In this document: in pieces, positions 27,655 to 35,316 of the stretch | How positions within the stretch are numbered: the stretch's first letter is position 1 | Layout: the number at the start of each line of letters is the position of its first letter | Assembly (NCBI RefSeq): GCF_002327085.1 | Contig: NZ_CP023429.1 | Span: 1,054,001-1,118,000 of the forward strand | Reading direction: 5' to 3' | DNA length: 64,000 nt | DNA from: Neisseria weixii | GTDB taxonomy: Bacteria; Pseudomonadota; Gammaproteobacteria; Burkholderiales; Neisseriaceae | The notes under the pieces: generated by a model | What the model saw: only the letters and a program-made list of their open reading frames with translations | Database searches by the model: none | Told to the model about the DNA's origin: nothing | Program-made: the position numbers and the translations under genes

Positions 27655-28363
27655 GGATATCTGGAGCAAGGAGGATCGTGCTTTCTTGTGGTATCCGGAC
27701 CCGAAGGCACAGCAAAAAAAAACTGCACAGCAGCCGTCACCACCGCCGGTCATGCTGCCTCAAAATGAGCTGGCCGCATTCGATATGCTGCAAAAACAGG
27801 TTGATGAAGCCCGTAAAATCGCCATCATGAACCCGACCCCCGAGAATCTGAAGCACTATGTCACCATGCAGGAGGTCGTAATGTCGAAATCGGCGGCCTT
27901 TACCGACCAGTGGCAGCGCGTAATTTGGCAGAATCCCGAGTTGGATTACAGCCAGCATGGCCGGCCGAACAACCAGCTGGCTCAGCAGCAGTATGACCAT
28001 AATCGCCAGCTGCAGAAGCAGGAGGCTATCCGCAAGCTGGCCGGTGAAAACGGTATTTTGTTCGTTTTTCGATCGGATTGTCCTTATTGTCACACCATGG
28101 CACCCATCCTGAAGCAGTTTGCAGCAACCTATGGGGTTAAGGTGATGCCGGTCAGCTTAGACGGCCAAGGCATCGGTCACTATCCGAATGCATTGCCGAA
28201 CAACGGTATTGCCCAACGCCTGAACATTACCACGGTGCCGGCTATGTATGTGATGGATACCAAAACTCAGAAATTTACACCTATCGGTTTCGGCGTGATG
28301 GCTCAGACCACATTGGAAGACCGCTTCTTGGCGTTCTCTAAACCGGTGGGAACGGTTTATTGA
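27569..28363 (+). CDS. traF: TraF thioredoxin-like pilus assembly protein (F type)
   Basis: Periplasmic protein of 264 residues with a signal peptide (ISLFTAVSVSISGVHASG). The start of the mature part, GWYDEDIWSKEDRAFLWYPDP, is typical TraF. The C-terminal thioredoxin fold has FRSDCPYCHTMAPILKQF (CPYC, where E. coli F TraF lacks the Cys pair) and cis-Pro in NITTVPAMYVMD. An active Cys pair beside DsbC suggests a role in disulfide chemistry of the Cys-rich Tra proteins. Confidence 0.92.
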   Translation: MKKVLISLFTAVSVSISGVHASGMGWYDEDIWSKEDRAFLWYPDPKAQQKKTAQQPSPPPVMLPQNELAAFDMLQKQVDEARKIAIMNPTPENLKHYVTMQEVVMSKSAAFTDQWQRVIWQNPELDYSQHGRPNNQLAQQQYDHNRQLQKQEAIRKLAGENGILFVFRSDCPYCHTMAPILKQFAATYGVKVMPVSLDGQGIGHYPNALPNNGIAQRLNITTVPAMYVMDTKTQKFTPIGFGVMAQTTLEDRFLAFSKPVGTVY

Positions 28364-28399
28364 TACTTTTGAGAATATGCTGAAAATGGGAGAATCTGT

Positions 28400-28660
28400 A
28401 TGGAAACTTATTACTGTGTTATAGAGGGCATCATTGCCGAGTCTAAGAATCCTTGCTTTATTAGCAAGTCATATTCAGAAGCCTATAATTTTACTCAAGT
28501 ATGGATGCAGAAACGAAGTGCACAATTAGTTGAAATGGACGCAGATTATCAATTTCAGAAAGATGAAAATATTGATTTTTGGGCAGTCGGAAATCATGCC
28601 AAAGGGATGGATTTTATTTGGATTGTCAAATTTGAGAATGGATTGCCCAAGTATGAGTGA
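28400..28660 (+). CDS. Small hypothetical protein
   Basis: 86 residues, preceded by GGGAGA six bases before the ATG. Aromatic-rich and soluble, with no signal peptide. No motif recognised. It follows traF after 36 bp and ends in a hairpin, so it may be the last gene of the long tra operon. Its base composition is lower in GC than traF, which suggests separately acquired cargo. Confidence 0.55.
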   Translation: METYYCVIEGIIAESKNPCFISKSYSEAYNFTQVWMQKRSAQLVEMDADYQFQKDENIDFWAVGNHAKGMDFIWIVKFENGLPKYE

Positions 28661-28686
28661 TGGGGAACACCAAATTTCCCCATCAC
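28657..28686 (+). terminator. Hairpin at the end of the tra operon
   Basis: GTGATGGGGAA (28657-28667) and TTCCCCATCAC (28676-28686) pair perfectly; the stop codon of the preceding gene lies in the stem. No T-run follows, so termination may be partial. The rest of 28687-28808 holds nothing I can name. Confidence 0.5.
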
Positions 28687-28808
28687 AGAAATATTACAGT
28701 AATACCAAGCTTAAGAATTTTAAAGAAGGGATGACGACTTCGTAATTATATGCTCGCTCATTAAATGTAGGACTTATAAAGTATGCCTTTAATCGATAAT
28801 CTTCTTGC

Positions 28809-29630
28809 TCATAGAATATCTTCAAATGTTCGACGGTAACAATAAGTTTTCATCTGATGAGAGTCCATGTACAAAGTAACATATTTATTTTCAATTCGTT
28901 TATTAAAAGTCAGTTTGAATCCCTTACCAAATCGTTCTAATTTAGAAACTTCGGCAATATATACTCCATTAAAACGAGTATTATCCCAAACTTTATAAAA
29001 TCTTCGAAAGAACCAACATAGGCGTTGTATGCCTTCTCCGGGGATTTCAAACGTAACTTGTTCAAATTCTTCGTCACTCAACTTTTTCTTGTTTTCAATG
29101 TACATACGGACTAGATTTTCCAGCTGATTACTGCGTCGCGAGATTAATCCAAGAGAAGAAGCACTTCGTTTTGCCGATGAAGATCCAGATGAGTTTGGAG
29201 ATGAGCTTTCAAAATCAGAAGGGGCGTCATCAGCAATAATAATGGCAGCGTTATCTGTTTCCGTCGGCCTTTCAAAAATATCAATCCGATGTATCAGTTT
29301 TTGTTTGAAAACACGTTGCTGATATTGTTCAACACTTTCTCCGGGCTTGCGTGCTTGTTGGGAGTATAAAGCATCCTTTATCCAATCACAGTTGTTGGAA
29401 TGATGTTGTCGAGGATAAAGCTTGAAAGTAGGAGTTTGTTTGGTAGACTCATTTAATGGGGTCGTGTAGTGGGTTGCTTGAATTTGTGTTCTTTTACCGT
29501 TTTCTTGGCAGCAACAAGGATCACTGCACAAGAAATGGAATTTTTCATGCAACGACTGATTGGCAAATTCTCTCCGAGCATCATCAATGTAGACTTTTTT
29601 GCCTAATTCTACACAGTATGCTATATCCAT
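28809..29630 (-). CDS. Hypothetical protein with N-terminal Cys/His cluster
   Basis: 273 residues, no signal peptide. The N-terminal region has a Cys cluster (FLCSDPCCCQENGKRTQIQ) followed by HHSNNCDW, a plausible zinc-binding module like those at the start of CoiA-like and other nucleic-acid proteins. A Ser-rich linker (SSSPNSSGSSSAKRSASS) joins it to a C-terminal domain with IQRLCWFFRRFYKVWDNTRF. The function is unknown. It lies convergent to the tra operon beside vapBC, in cargo DNA of low GC. Confidence 0.6.
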   Translation of the reverse strand: MDIAYCVELGKKVYIDDARREFANQSLHEKFHFLCSDPCCCQENGKRTQIQATHYTTPLNESTKQTPTFKLYPRQHHSNNCDWIKDALYSQQARKPGESVEQYQQRVFKQKLIHRIDIFERPTETDNAAIIIADDAPSDFESSSPNSSGSSSAKRSASSLGLISRRSNQLENLVRMYIENKKKLSDEEFEQVTFEIPGEGIQRLCWFFRRFYKVWDNTRFNGVYIAEVSKLERFGKGFKLTFNKRIENKYVTLYMDSHQMKTYCYRRTFEDIL

Positions 29631-29639
29631 TAATCCCCC

Positions 29640-30044
29640 TTATTTAATCCAGTTTTCCAAATACAGACCGTCTACGCGTTCAAATTCCTTGGTGTTATTG
29701 CTGACCAGTGGGATGCCTAAAGACAAGGCGTGAGCTGCAATTAAAAGGTCAAGACTGCCGATAGGCATACCCTTGCTTTGTAAATGTTGGCGAACACGGG
29801 CATAATGCCAGATAACAGAATCGTCAAAAGGCAGAATATCCAAAGGGGTTAAGAACTTCATTAAAGCATCTTTGTTTTTGGAAGAATTTGATTTTTCTAC
29901 GCCAAATGCCAATTCGCAGGCCGTAATGCTGGATATGGCGATCTCACCCGGAGTATATTGTTCAAACTTTTCAAATACATATTTCGGTTTCTGATTAATA
30001 ATGTAAATGCAGATATTGGTATCCAACAGATATTTGTAGCTCAT
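29640..30044 (-). CDS. vapC: VapC-family PIN-domain toxin
   Basis: Ribonuclease toxin of 134 residues. PIN-domain acidic residues are visible in YLLDTNICIYII (first Asp), ITACELAFGVEKS (Glu) and IGSLDLLIAAHALSLG (Asp pair region), with the typical ending LVSNNTKEFERVDGL. Relatives (the MvpT/VapC group) cut initiator tRNA. The start overlaps the vapB stop by four bases. It probably stabilises the element through post-segregational killing. Confidence 0.93.
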   Translation of the reverse strand: MSYKYLLDTNICIYIINQKPKYVFEKFEQYTPGEIAISSITACELAFGVEKSNSSKNKDALMKFLTPLDILPFDDSVIWHYARVRQHLQSKGMPIGSLDLLIAAHALSLGIPLVSNNTKEFERVDGLYLENWIK

Positions 30045-30271
30045 AAAATTTCGTCCCGGATTTGCTCAACCTGCGGTTCGCGCTCCAATACGAAACCGGG
30101 TTCAAATTCTTCAACTGCTTGAGCCATGTTCTGCCAACTGTTTTCCTTTGGAATCAGTAATACGCCGCCGGCAAAGTGTTTGATAAAGACCTCTTTTTCT
30201 TCAAATCTAAACTCTTTAGGCAGTCGAACTGCCTGTGAACGGCCGTTGATAAATATTTTAGCTGTTTGCAT
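30041..30271 (-). CDS. vapB: VapB antitoxin (AbrB/SpoVT fold)
   Basis: 76 residues from the ATG at 30271, which has AAAGG nine bases upstream; a farther upstream ATG at 30295 has no such site. The swapped-hairpin DNA-binding domain is clear in FINGRSQAVRLPKEFRF, followed by the acidic C-terminal VapC-binding tail. It would repress its own promoter together with VapC. Confidence 0.92.
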   Translation of the reverse strand: MQTAKIFINGRSQAVRLPKEFRFEEKEVFIKHFAGGVLLIPKENSWQNMAQAVEEFEPGFVLEREPQVEQIRDEIL

Positions 30272-30282
30272 CGTTTTTCCTT

Positions 30283-30307
30283 TGATATATTTCAATGAAG
30301 TATATCA
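30283..30307. promoter_or_regulatory. Possible VapBC operator
   Basis: TGATATA and TATATCA flank an 11-base spacer, starting 12 bp upstream of the vapB start. Spacing and position suit autoregulation by the VapBC complex. Confidence 0.45.
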
Positions 30308-30403
30308 TCGGACGAAATTAGAGTTCAACTCCTTGCAAACAATTCCCCTGTTTATACAATCCCTAATCAATTTCCGCTATACTGCTATACATCATCAAGA
30401 ATA

Positions 30404-31555
30404 ATGACTGCACCCATTATGCTTAAATTCAAACAATTCAGTATCCGTAACTTCAAATCTATTGACCAAATCAGTTTGGATTTCAATAATCTGACCTGCA
30501 TCGTGGGCATGAATGGTGCCGGGAAAAGCACAATTCTTCAGGCCTTAGACTTTACCTCACAACTCATGGTGGGCCGCATTGATGAGTGGCTGGAGCAACG
30601 TGGCTGGAATATCAGTCAACTGACCAATCAAAACTTAAAATCCAAAGCCAAGAATAGTTTTATTCGTATTCAAATGGTACTTGAATGGAGTTTTCAGGAA
30701 AACCCGAAAGATGTCAGAGAACTGGTTTGGGATGCCGAGTTCGATGTACGCCGGCTCAAATGCAGAGATGAGAGTCTGACTGTTAATGGGGAGGTAATCT
30801 TTGCATCAACCGGCTTAGATTTTTCGGTATCAGGCACACCCAATCCAACCGAAATACTGTGGGACTATACCGGATCAATGCTTTCATCTATGACGGAATC
30901 TTGGTTTGATCAGCACCGTTTCCTGAAGAAGATACAGGAGGCACTTCTTGGTATTTCCTCATTGGAGCTGTTATCACCTGCCATTCTGAAAAAAAGCTCA
31001 CGTTCGCCGGTAGGTCGTATCGGCATCAGCGGAGAGAATCTTGCCAGCTTTATACACGGATTAACCAAGAGCCAACAGGAAGATTTAGTTCATAACCTGC
31101 GGATTTTCTATCCGAATCTAAGCCGTATCAATACCAAGAAAAAAGTCGGGGGGTGGATAATATTGGGATTTGAGGAGCAATTTAAGAATCAAAAAACCAT
31201 TTCCGACTCGGTACATATTAATGACGGTTTATTAAGAATTTTAGCGGTTCTGGCGCAACAAAAACACGGCTCACCAACTTTATTGTTACTGGATGAGATC
31301 GAAAACGGCATTAATCAGGAAATTATGGGTAAGTTGGTTGAGTTTCTGTCTTCCTCCGGAATTCAGGCTTTAATTACCACGCACAGTCCCTTATTGCTCA
31401 ACTACCTTTCAGACGAACAGGCTGTTGAAAGTGTGTATTTTACCTACCGCACCGATACTGGCAGTTTGAACTTGAAAAAATTCTTTGAAGTAATCGACCA
31501 TCCGGAGATATTGGACTTTGCCGGCCCGGGGAAGTCTATGCAAATACGGATTTGA
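30404..31555 (+). CDS. AAA (ABC/SMC-like) ATPase, probable defence or DNA-repair cargo
   Basis: 383 residues. Begins LKFKQFSIRNFKSIDQISLDF, typical of RecF/OLD-like ATPases. Walker A is GMNGAGKST near residue 40, Walker B is LLLLDEIENGIN near residue 300, and the H-loop is ALITTHSPLLLNYL. A second in-frame ATG at 30419 is also a possible start. It is followed by a small gene with an EGPTDLG motif and by a third gene. ATPases paired with TOPRIM-like effectors form several phage-defence systems, so that is the leading idea; there is no direct proof. Confidence 0.85.
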   Translation: MTAPIMLKFKQFSIRNFKSIDQISLDFNNLTCIVGMNGAGKSTILQALDFTSQLMVGRIDEWLEQRGWNISQLTNQNLKSKAKNSFIRIQMVLEWSFQENPKDVRELVWDAEFDVRRLKCRDESLTVNGEVIFASTGLDFSVSGTPNPTEILWDYTGSMLSSMTESWFDQHRFLKKIQEALLGISSLELLSPAILKKSSRSPVGRIGISGENLASFIHGLTKSQQEDLVHNLRIFYPNLSRINTKKKVGGWIILGFEEQFKNQKTISDSVHINDGLLRILAVLAQQKHGSPTLLLLDEIENGINQEIMGKLVEFLSSSGIQALITTHSPLLLNYLSDEQAVESVYFTYRTDTGSLNLKKFFEVIDHPEILDFAGPGKSMQIRI

Positions 31556-31610
31556 AACATCTGGCTGATAAGTGTCGTCTCCTTGATATGGAAAATTCGG
31601 AGCCAAAAAA

Positions 31611-32357
31611 ATGATTTTTGTTTTATCAGGAGAGGGGCCAACTGACTTAGGGAAAAATATATTGGGCAAAGACGGCATCGAATTTGTACCAGGGCCTGTC
31701 ACTTATTTTGTGGACGGACTCTATCGGGAAAAATACCAATATTCTTTACTGGAGAGTAATCCCGAGCAGTTTTGTCTGATTTCCGAAAGTGATTTAAGTC
31801 GGTTTGCCAAATCTGAGAAAGGGCAAAATCGCAGGAATATACTGATTCCAGGCATTAAGAACCATCATTTGAAGCCTCATGGTTTTATGGCTAGAGCCCT
31901 GGGTTGGAAGGCTGAAAAAATCAAAGAAGATACAGGTGAGGAATGCGTTATTCCTGTCTTTTTTCGGGATACTGATTCAAATGATGAAAAAGACTACCAA
32001 GAAAAATTGATTTCGATAGATACCGGTTTTGCCGCAGCCGGCTTTCCAAACAGGGGAGTGGCAATATTGGCCAAACCAAAATCTGAAGCATGGCTGCTTT
32101 GTTTGGCAGATCATTATCAAAACGGGCATCTTTATGAAAATGGCCCTGCAAATGATGCTTCTCCTAATTCTTTAAAATCACAGCTCGCCAAGAAAATTAA
32201 TCCGGATGGAGAAAACCCACTGCTTTCCGCCGAACAGCTGTGCTCTTATGTGAAAGGTATCGAACAAATTGATTTTGACAGGATGTGCGAACAGCTCTCA
32301 AGTTTTGCCCAGTTTGTACACCGATTCCAGAAAGCAATAAACGCTGAGCAAGATTAA
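31611..32357 (+). CDS. TOPRIM/DUF4276-like partner of the ATPase
   Basis: 248 residues, good ribosome site (GGAG) before the ATG. Starts MIFVLSGEGPTDLG, matching the E-G-x-T-D/E opening of DUF4276/TOPRIM-type proteins that sit beside AAA ATPases. Later motifs are LISESDLSRF, VIPVFFRDTDSND (acidic pair) and GVAILAKPKSEAWLLCLADHY. The acidic clusters could bind metal for cleavage. It starts 55 bp after the ATPase gene and is likely co-transcribed. Confidence 0.65.
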   Translation: MIFVLSGEGPTDLGKNILGKDGIEFVPGPVTYFVDGLYREKYQYSLLESNPEQFCLISESDLSRFAKSEKGQNRRNILIPGIKNHHLKPHGFMARALGWKAEKIKEDTGEECVIPVFFRDTDSNDEKDYQEKLISIDTGFAAAGFPNRGVAILAKPKSEAWLLCLADHYQNGHLYENGPANDASPNSLKSQLAKKINPDGENPLLSAEQLCSYVKGIEQIDFDRMCEQLSSFAQFVHRFQKAINAEQD

Positions 32358-32361
32358 TTAA

Positions 32362-33327
32362 ATGAAACTGCTTGCCTATACCACTCAGGACGGTTTTGAA
32401 ACCGTCACTCCCTTATCGGCCAAATCACGGAACTTGGCCGTCATTTACAGCCGCCACGCACCGGGTTGCCGCTTAGAGATGTATGTCAATCGGCGCGGCA
32501 GCAATCACTTCTTCGCCTATAAAGGCGAACGCTGTTCAGACGGCATCACAGAACCCGAATCGCTGACTCATACCTTATGCAAAACCGTTTTGAAAGAGCT
32601 TGCTGATGAAGGTTTGCCTACCGAACTGAAACTGACCCATAAAGGCAGACGTTGGGATTATCCTGTACCGGTTATCCTGACATCAGGCGCGTTCGAGTAC
32701 CCGATTCAAGCCAATGGCCATCAGTATTTTATCGACACCTTCTGTACCTTCCGTCAAGAAAACATATCGTTCCTGAAGTCCTATGCCTGTAAATGGGGTG
32801 GTCAGATTGCCTTTGAATTTTTCCATACCAGCGGTCTCGCGGCCAACAGTCCGAAATGCAGAGATTTGGAGCGTATGGGTATTCCCGTTATTCAGGTGGC
32901 TGCCCGAGAAGGGGATTTCCTGTATCTGGACGAAGACACACTGATCGGTAAAACCGATCAAGAAGCCATGGAGCAGATTGAATTGCACCGCCAAAAAATC
33001 CGCAATGCCTTTAAAAAGCAGATTATCGGCGTATTGTTCAATTCTCCTGTCTCAGAGGCTTATGAAGCTGCGCAAGAACTGTACGGCAGCTTAGAGACAG
33101 CATTGCAGAGGATTAAGGACTTGGAACAGGAAAACCAAGCTCTGGTGGCTGGAACAGAACTTCTTTCGGACAAAGTCAAACAGCTGACGCTGGAACAGGA
33201 ACATTACCTGTACCGTATCGGCGAAATGGCTCAAAAAACAGCTTCGGAGCAGGCATCGGTTCAGCCTGCTCAGGAAGTGCCTAAACCCATGGGTTTATGG
33301 GCAACGCTGAGGCGCATATTCAAATAA
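32362..33327 (+). CDS. Hypothetical protein, possible CoiA-like nuclease fold plus coiled coil
   Basis: 321 residues, starting 4 bp after the previous stop, so in the same operon. The middle region (YFIDTFCTF, then GGQIAFEFFHTSG and LERMGIPVIQV) resembles the D...E core and the 'gi-viW' end of CoiA-like PD-(D/E)xK proteins, but the last catalytic residue is not clear. Residues about 230-290 form a coiled coil (LEQENQALVAGTELLSDK). With the ATPase and the TOPRIM-like gene it makes a three-gene cargo unit closed by a strong terminator. Confidence 0.55.
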   Translation: MKLLAYTTQDGFETVTPLSAKSRNLAVIYSRHAPGCRLEMYVNRRGSNHFFAYKGERCSDGITEPESLTHTLCKTVLKELADEGLPTELKLTHKGRRWDYPVPVILTSGAFEYPIQANGHQYFIDTFCTFRQENISFLKSYACKWGGQIAFEFFHTSGLAANSPKCRDLERMGIPVIQVAAREGDFLYLDEDTLIGKTDQEAMEQIELHRQKIRNAFKKQIIGVLFNSPVSEAYEAAQELYGSLETALQRIKDLEQENQALVAGTELLSDKVKQLTLEQEHYLYRIGEMAQKTASEQASVQPAQEVPKPMGLWATLRRIFK

Positions 33328-33391
33328 AAATCAGATTATCTGGTTAATCCGTTACCGGGACAGCCGGTTGACTATTGAGTTGGAAATGGAC

Positions 33392-33430
33392 AAAAAGCGG
33401 TGTTTTATTGCAGATAAAACACCGCTTTTT
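33392..33430. terminator. Strong intrinsic terminator after the three-gene cargo operon
   Basis: AAAAAGCGGTGTTTTA (33392-33407) and TAAAACACCGCTTTTT (33415-33430) form a perfect 16-bp stem ending in a T-run. Confidence 0.8.
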
Positions 33431-33533
33431 CTCAACAGAAGTGATGATTTTCGGCCCAGGGATCGTTGCACCTGAATTTACGCTTTCTAAAGCAGGGTAA
33501 ACAGATTTCATCAAAACTATTCCATAATATCTA

Positions 33534-33573
33534 AATAAACAAAGACCCTGCACATGCAGGGTCTTTGTTTATT
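33534..33573. terminator. Second bidirectional terminator, 40-bp palindrome
   Basis: AATAAACAAAGACCCTG and CAGGGTCTTTGTTTATT pair perfectly around CACATG. Together with the previous hairpin it isolates the cargo from the traH operon. The rest of 33574-33791 holds a C7 tract (33583-33589) and no recognisable gene, but it must contain the traH promoter. Confidence 0.75.
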
Positions 33574-33791
33574 GGAGTTTACCCCCCCAGCAATCGTTCA
33601 AGCTTTCTGTTTGTTTTTCGAGTATACCTCAAGACTCTGCCGGGCATATTACCGACTGGCTGTTAAGCTGTTGACACAATGGCTGTTTGGCGTAAAATAT
33701 CAATATCCTTAATCTCAAGTCTTTGCATAACTGATTTTCCCGGTTATAGCAAAGCATCTTGCTATAACCGTTTCTTTTCTCAGGGACGGTT

Positions 33792-35305
33792 ATGAAGATT
33801 CAATTTATCAAATCCCAAAACTGCCGGCTAAAATGCTGGCTATTTGTCTTTCTGCTACAAAATATCTGGTTTTAAGTGTATCGCTGACTGTTCCGGTGCA
33901 TACCCATGCCGGCATCGAAAGCGACATGGCCAATATGTTCAACTCCATGGGGGCAGCCACAAATTATACTGAGGCCGGTGCTTTCCATGGACAAAGTGGC
34001 AGTCTCTATACCGGTGGTAGTTTCAGCGCCAGAACACCGGTATCGAATCTCAGTCTCGGCAATATTCAACTGCCATCAGTTAATGCCGGCTGTGGCGGCA
34101 TCGACATCTTCGGCGGCTCGTTCTCTTTTGTCAGTAAAGAGGAGTTTATTCAGTTTACCCGCAACTTGGGTAACAATGCTGCCGGTGTTGCATTTGACTT
34201 GGCTTTAAAGGCGTTGGATCCGATGATTCAGGATGCCATCAACGGCATTCGCGATTTAGCCCAATCTGTCAATTCCCATAACATGAATTCCTGCCAAATG
34301 GCACAGAGCCTTGTCGGGGGTGTGATGGGTGCTGTTGCAGAGAGCGCCAGTTCAAACTGTCAGGCAGCCGCCGTCAGCTCAGGCAGTGCAGATGATGCTT
34401 CAGATGCTTCATGGTTCTGTCGTTACGGTAAGAATTTAGCCAAGGTCTCAAAACAGGCAGCAGGCACTAATTCGCCTCAAGATACCATCAGCTTCACAGG
34501 CGGCAATCTCACCTATGAGGCCATGAAAAAACATACGTCCGATATCAAAGACCTGAATTTAGGCAATTTTGATGCTATGGACTTTTATTACAGTATCGCC
34601 GGTACAGCTGTTTTCCCAACGCCTAAAGAAGACGGTGAGGGTACGGTTAGTGCAGGTGTTCAATCGTTTGCACCACGGATTACAGGCATCGGAGAGCTGC
34701 TCTCCGGCAAAGAAAATTCCGTCGACAAGCAATATGTGACCGTTGATATGTGGACCTGCCGCGACGGCAGTGAAAGTAAGAAGGAAGTTTGTACTGAAAA
34801 CAACAATGTCCAAATCAAATCCTTGCGCTATATCGTACGGGAGCGATTGAAAGCAATGCCTGCGAAAATTCGCAGCAATGCGAATTGGACAGAACAGGAA
34901 GTGAGAGAAGTATCTGTACTGGTGGCCAACAGCAGCCTGCCTATTTTACGCATGGCCGTGGCCGATGCCTTTCTCGGCACCAAGAATTTGGAAAAGACCG
35001 CCGTAACCGACACCATTGCCATCGATGTGGCCGCAGGTATTCTTTCTTCAGCCGAACGCCACCTCCGCACAGCTGTCAGCCTGTATAGCAAGACGGACGA
35101 AGTCAGCGGTATGGAGGCGAAGAAGATTATGGATAATTTAGCCGAGCTGCGCGGCAAGATTTATGCTGAACGCAATCATGCGCTTGCCAAAATCGAAATC
35201 GAGCAAAGCATGATGTCCGCTATGGCACAGTCCGACAGCCAATGGCGCAGCCAATTTGTCGATTCTGGCCGCAGTATGGCATTTGACCAAATGAATCGCT
35301 TGTAA
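33792..35305 (+). CDS. traH: TraH pilus assembly protein (start region probably frameshifted)
   Basis: Periplasmic/outer-membrane protein of the F-type system, working with TraF and TraG. The long frame (33833-35305) contains TraH marks: GIESDMANMFNSMGAATNYTE, CGGIDIFGGSFSFVSKEEF, NSCQMAQSLVGGVMG. The initiation site is most likely ATG 33792, because it has AGGGACGG just upstream and encodes MKIQFIKSQ plus the hydrophobic CWLFVFLL. It is out of frame by one base; five A instead of four in CAAAATATCTGG joins it to YLVLSVSLTVPVHTHA. The in-frame ATG at 33833 has no ribosome site. The corrected product is about 504 residues. Confidence 0.88.
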
Positions 35306-35316
35306 TGGGAGGAGCC

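Noticed and set aside
33583-33589. C7 tract as a possible phase-variation switch for traH.
   Set aside because: It is about 200 bp before the traH start, short for slippage, and not inside a visible promoter spacer; with the homopolymer problems in this sequence its length is unreliable.
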